Positions 62,981 through 64,000 of a stretch of 64,000 nucleotides of DNA are shown here, in pieces. The notes beneath the pieces were generated by a model. That model had not been told where the DNA came from and searched no databases. It was given only the letters and a program-made list of their open reading frames with translations. Each line of letters opens with the position of its first letter. Within the stretch, counting starts at the first letter, position 1. This stretch comes from Chitinophagales bacterium. Lineage in GTDB: Bacteria; Bacteroidota; Bacteroidia; Chitinophagales; JADJOU01. Position numbers and translations under genes: made by a program. The DNA is taken from positions 46,713-110,712 of the forward strand of contig JAEUUY010000014.1 of the NCBI GenBank assembly GCA_016787225.1. The letters are read 5' to 3'.

Positions 62981-63466
62981 ATGTCCAATCTAACCAACAA
63001 CAGAATCGACACCATCATGACCCCAGCCCAGATAGCTGATGTGAAAACCGCTATCGATACTATTAACTCTGCTATAGGCTTTTCTGTAAGCCTAACCACA
63101 GAAGAGCGTTCATCCCTTCCGAAAATCAGCGTGGCGAATAAATCTTTTACCGAAGATGCCATCAATACCTTAGCCAATAATGCTGCCATTTTCCCAGTCT
63201 ACCTCGATGTGAAGCTGATGCAAAATGACCTCAAACTATATCAACAACTAGACGAACTAGCGACTATGCTACGACAGACACTAGAGCGAATTGAAGATAC
63301 CCGCATACTGGCAGGGTCGGAGGCTTATGTAGCAGCACTTTCGGTTTATAAACTGGTAGGTGCAGCAGCTAGTGCAGGAGTGCAAGGTACTGATACTATT
63401 TACGAGCAATTGCGTGAGCGTTTTACGGTCAGCACCAATACCCCAGCTACTCCGCCTACACCATAG
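62981..63466 (+). CDS. Bacteroidota-conserved hypothetical protein
   Basis: A 161-residue soluble helical protein. It starts MSNLTNNRIDTIMTPAQIAD and contains TTEERSSLPKISVANKSFTE, SVYKLVGAAASAGVQGTDTI and a Pro/Thr-rich end. Similar short helical proteins occur repeatedly in Bacteroidota genomes, typically with the phrase L-T-x-E-E-R-x-S-L-P-K, and have no known function. It is divergent from the leader-B operon and is followed by a terminator. Confidence 0.7.
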   Translation: MSNLTNNRIDTIMTPAQIADVKTAIDTINSAIGFSVSLTTEERSSLPKISVANKSFTEDAINTLANNAAIFPVYLDVKLMQNDLKLYQQLDELATMLRQTLERIEDTRILAGSEAYVAALSVYKLVGAAASAGVQGTDTIYEQLRERFTVSTNTPATPPTP

Positions 63467-63511
63467 AAATATGAATTTTTATGACTTTCTAAAAGTCACC
63501 ATCCTATCCAA

Positions 63512-63535
63512 ACTCGCCACTATGGCGGGTTTTTT
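63512..63535 (+). terminator. Terminator of the gene at 62981
   Basis: CTCGCC and GGCGGG pair (one G-T pair) around a short loop and are followed by TTTTTT. It lies 46 bases after the stop codon. Confidence 0.75.
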
Positions 63536-63599
63536 AATGTCTATTCTCTGCTGACCCACCACGAAATAAAGTAGTCGAACCTTTTTTCGAAATCGGCGA

Positions 63600-63831
63600 A
63601 GCTCTGACCTCGGTTGTCTTATAAAAAAGCTCCGTCGGCGAATGAAAAAGCTCTGAGCGAGATAGAAAGAACTCCGCTCGCCGAGGTTTTTTATGCGCCG
63701 TCCGAGGAAAAAGCTCTGTGAATGGAGGAAAAAACTCGGTCATCTCTATTTTGAGGTTCGCAGGCTTAGGTTTGACCTATGCCGACCGAGGAAAAAGCTC
63801 CTCCGACGGAGCTAAAAGGTGGGAGGGGCTA
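63600..63831. repeat. Degenerate 21-bp tandem repeat array
   Basis: A motif close to GAAAAAGCTC recurs with its CTC at 63630, 63651, 63672, 63714, 63735 and 63798: all spacings are multiples of 21. Cutting every 21 bases from 63622 gives about ten units with two flavours (GGAAAAAGCTC and GGTTTnnnnATG). The tract is GC-richer than its surroundings and contains no convincing gene. The final 170 bases of the window beyond it hold no feature I can support. Confidence 0.65.
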
Positions 63832-64000
63832 CCTCAGAGGTGGGGGGTCGAAGATACAATATGTCTCGTCCTAAAATTACTTGACAGTTTTTGGTTAAAA
63901 AACTGATTTGGATTACATTTTTTTCTCTAAATCCTAAACAAATGTACAGTAATATTTTTCATTCCTAATAATTCAATACTTCTGATTATTACTTTTCCTG

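Noticed and set aside
63534..63743. Minus-strand frame with repeated (T/S)E(L/F)F motif
   Set aside because: It arises from the 21-bp repeat and has no promoter, ribosome-binding site or family match.
63718..63906. Plus-strand frame over the 21-bp repeat and the tail of the window
   Set aside because: No domain, atypical composition, and frame not conserved along the repeat.
1..64000. CRISPR array or cas genes
   Set aside because: No regular direct repeats with spacers and no Cas-like proteins were seen; the 21-bp array at 63600 has no spacer structure.

Overview
The window is AT-rich, densely packed chromosomal DNA from a member of the Bacteroidota. The evidence is phylum-typical: a gliding-motility lipoprotein (GldD), a giant SprB-repeat adhesin with a type B type IX secretion (T9SS) C-terminal domain, a type A T9SS sorting domain, bacillithiol synthesis (BshC), an Omp28-like lipoprotein, many Bacteroidota-only families (DUF6922, DUF2480, IPExxxVDY-like) and many TAnnTTTG promoter elements with weak Shine-Dalgarno sequences. 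No rRNA, CRISPR array, complete prophage or complete insertion sequence is visible. Genus cannot be fixed from the sequence alone.

1-16.5 kb: 3' end of rimO, then bshC, a DUF6922/AbiEii toxin-antitoxin-like pair, a DinB-like protein, a class C beta-lactamase-family hydrolase, an unknown nuclease-like protein, a MeaB-type GTPase and a sulfatase-fold enzyme on the minus strand, a secreted M1 aminopeptidase, then a tight run glmU-like / tpiA / GT-B transferase / SpsF-like cytidylyltransferase / a GT2-flippase fusion that looks like a surface-glycan cassette.

16.5-32.9 kb: a VWA-domain exported protein, an MFS transporter, DUF1287 and M15 wall-active proteins, small conserved proteins, htpG, uvrB, sdaA (preceded by a perfect 10+10 inverted repeat over its promoter), gldD and a membrane GT2.

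32.9-43.9 kb: a small RelE/ParE-type toxin with an antitoxin frame broken by one in-frame stop; ruvC and an RsmF-like rRNA methyltransferase; a minus-strand group with a TPR protein, a PstS-like lipoprotein, a split DsbD system and a HesB/IscA protein; then a 5'-nucleotidase-domain lipoprotein, DUF2480 and a lytic transglycosylase.

43.9-44.6 kb: tRNA-Phe(GAA) followed by its terminator, a small GIY-YIG nuclease gene, and a second, altered copy of the 3' end of the same tRNA. This has the architecture of a minimal tRNA-targeting mobile element.

44.6-63.5 kb: a cell-surface region, all minus strand except the last gene: the 2303-residue SprB-like adhesin, a TPR protein with an Omp28-like lipoprotein, and two operons of secreted or lipoproteins. 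Each of these two operons is preceded by a near-identical ~510-bp block holding a promoter and a ~460-nt untranslated leader. The second operon encodes a lipoprotein with a beta/gamma-crystallin-like calcium-binding motif. The window ends in a gene-poor stretch with a degenerate 21-bp-period repeat array.

The strongest candidates for something undescribed are the tRNA-Phe/GIY-YIG element (43940-44430) and the duplicated long leader that drives two different secreted-protein operons (60222-60735 and 62397-62912).
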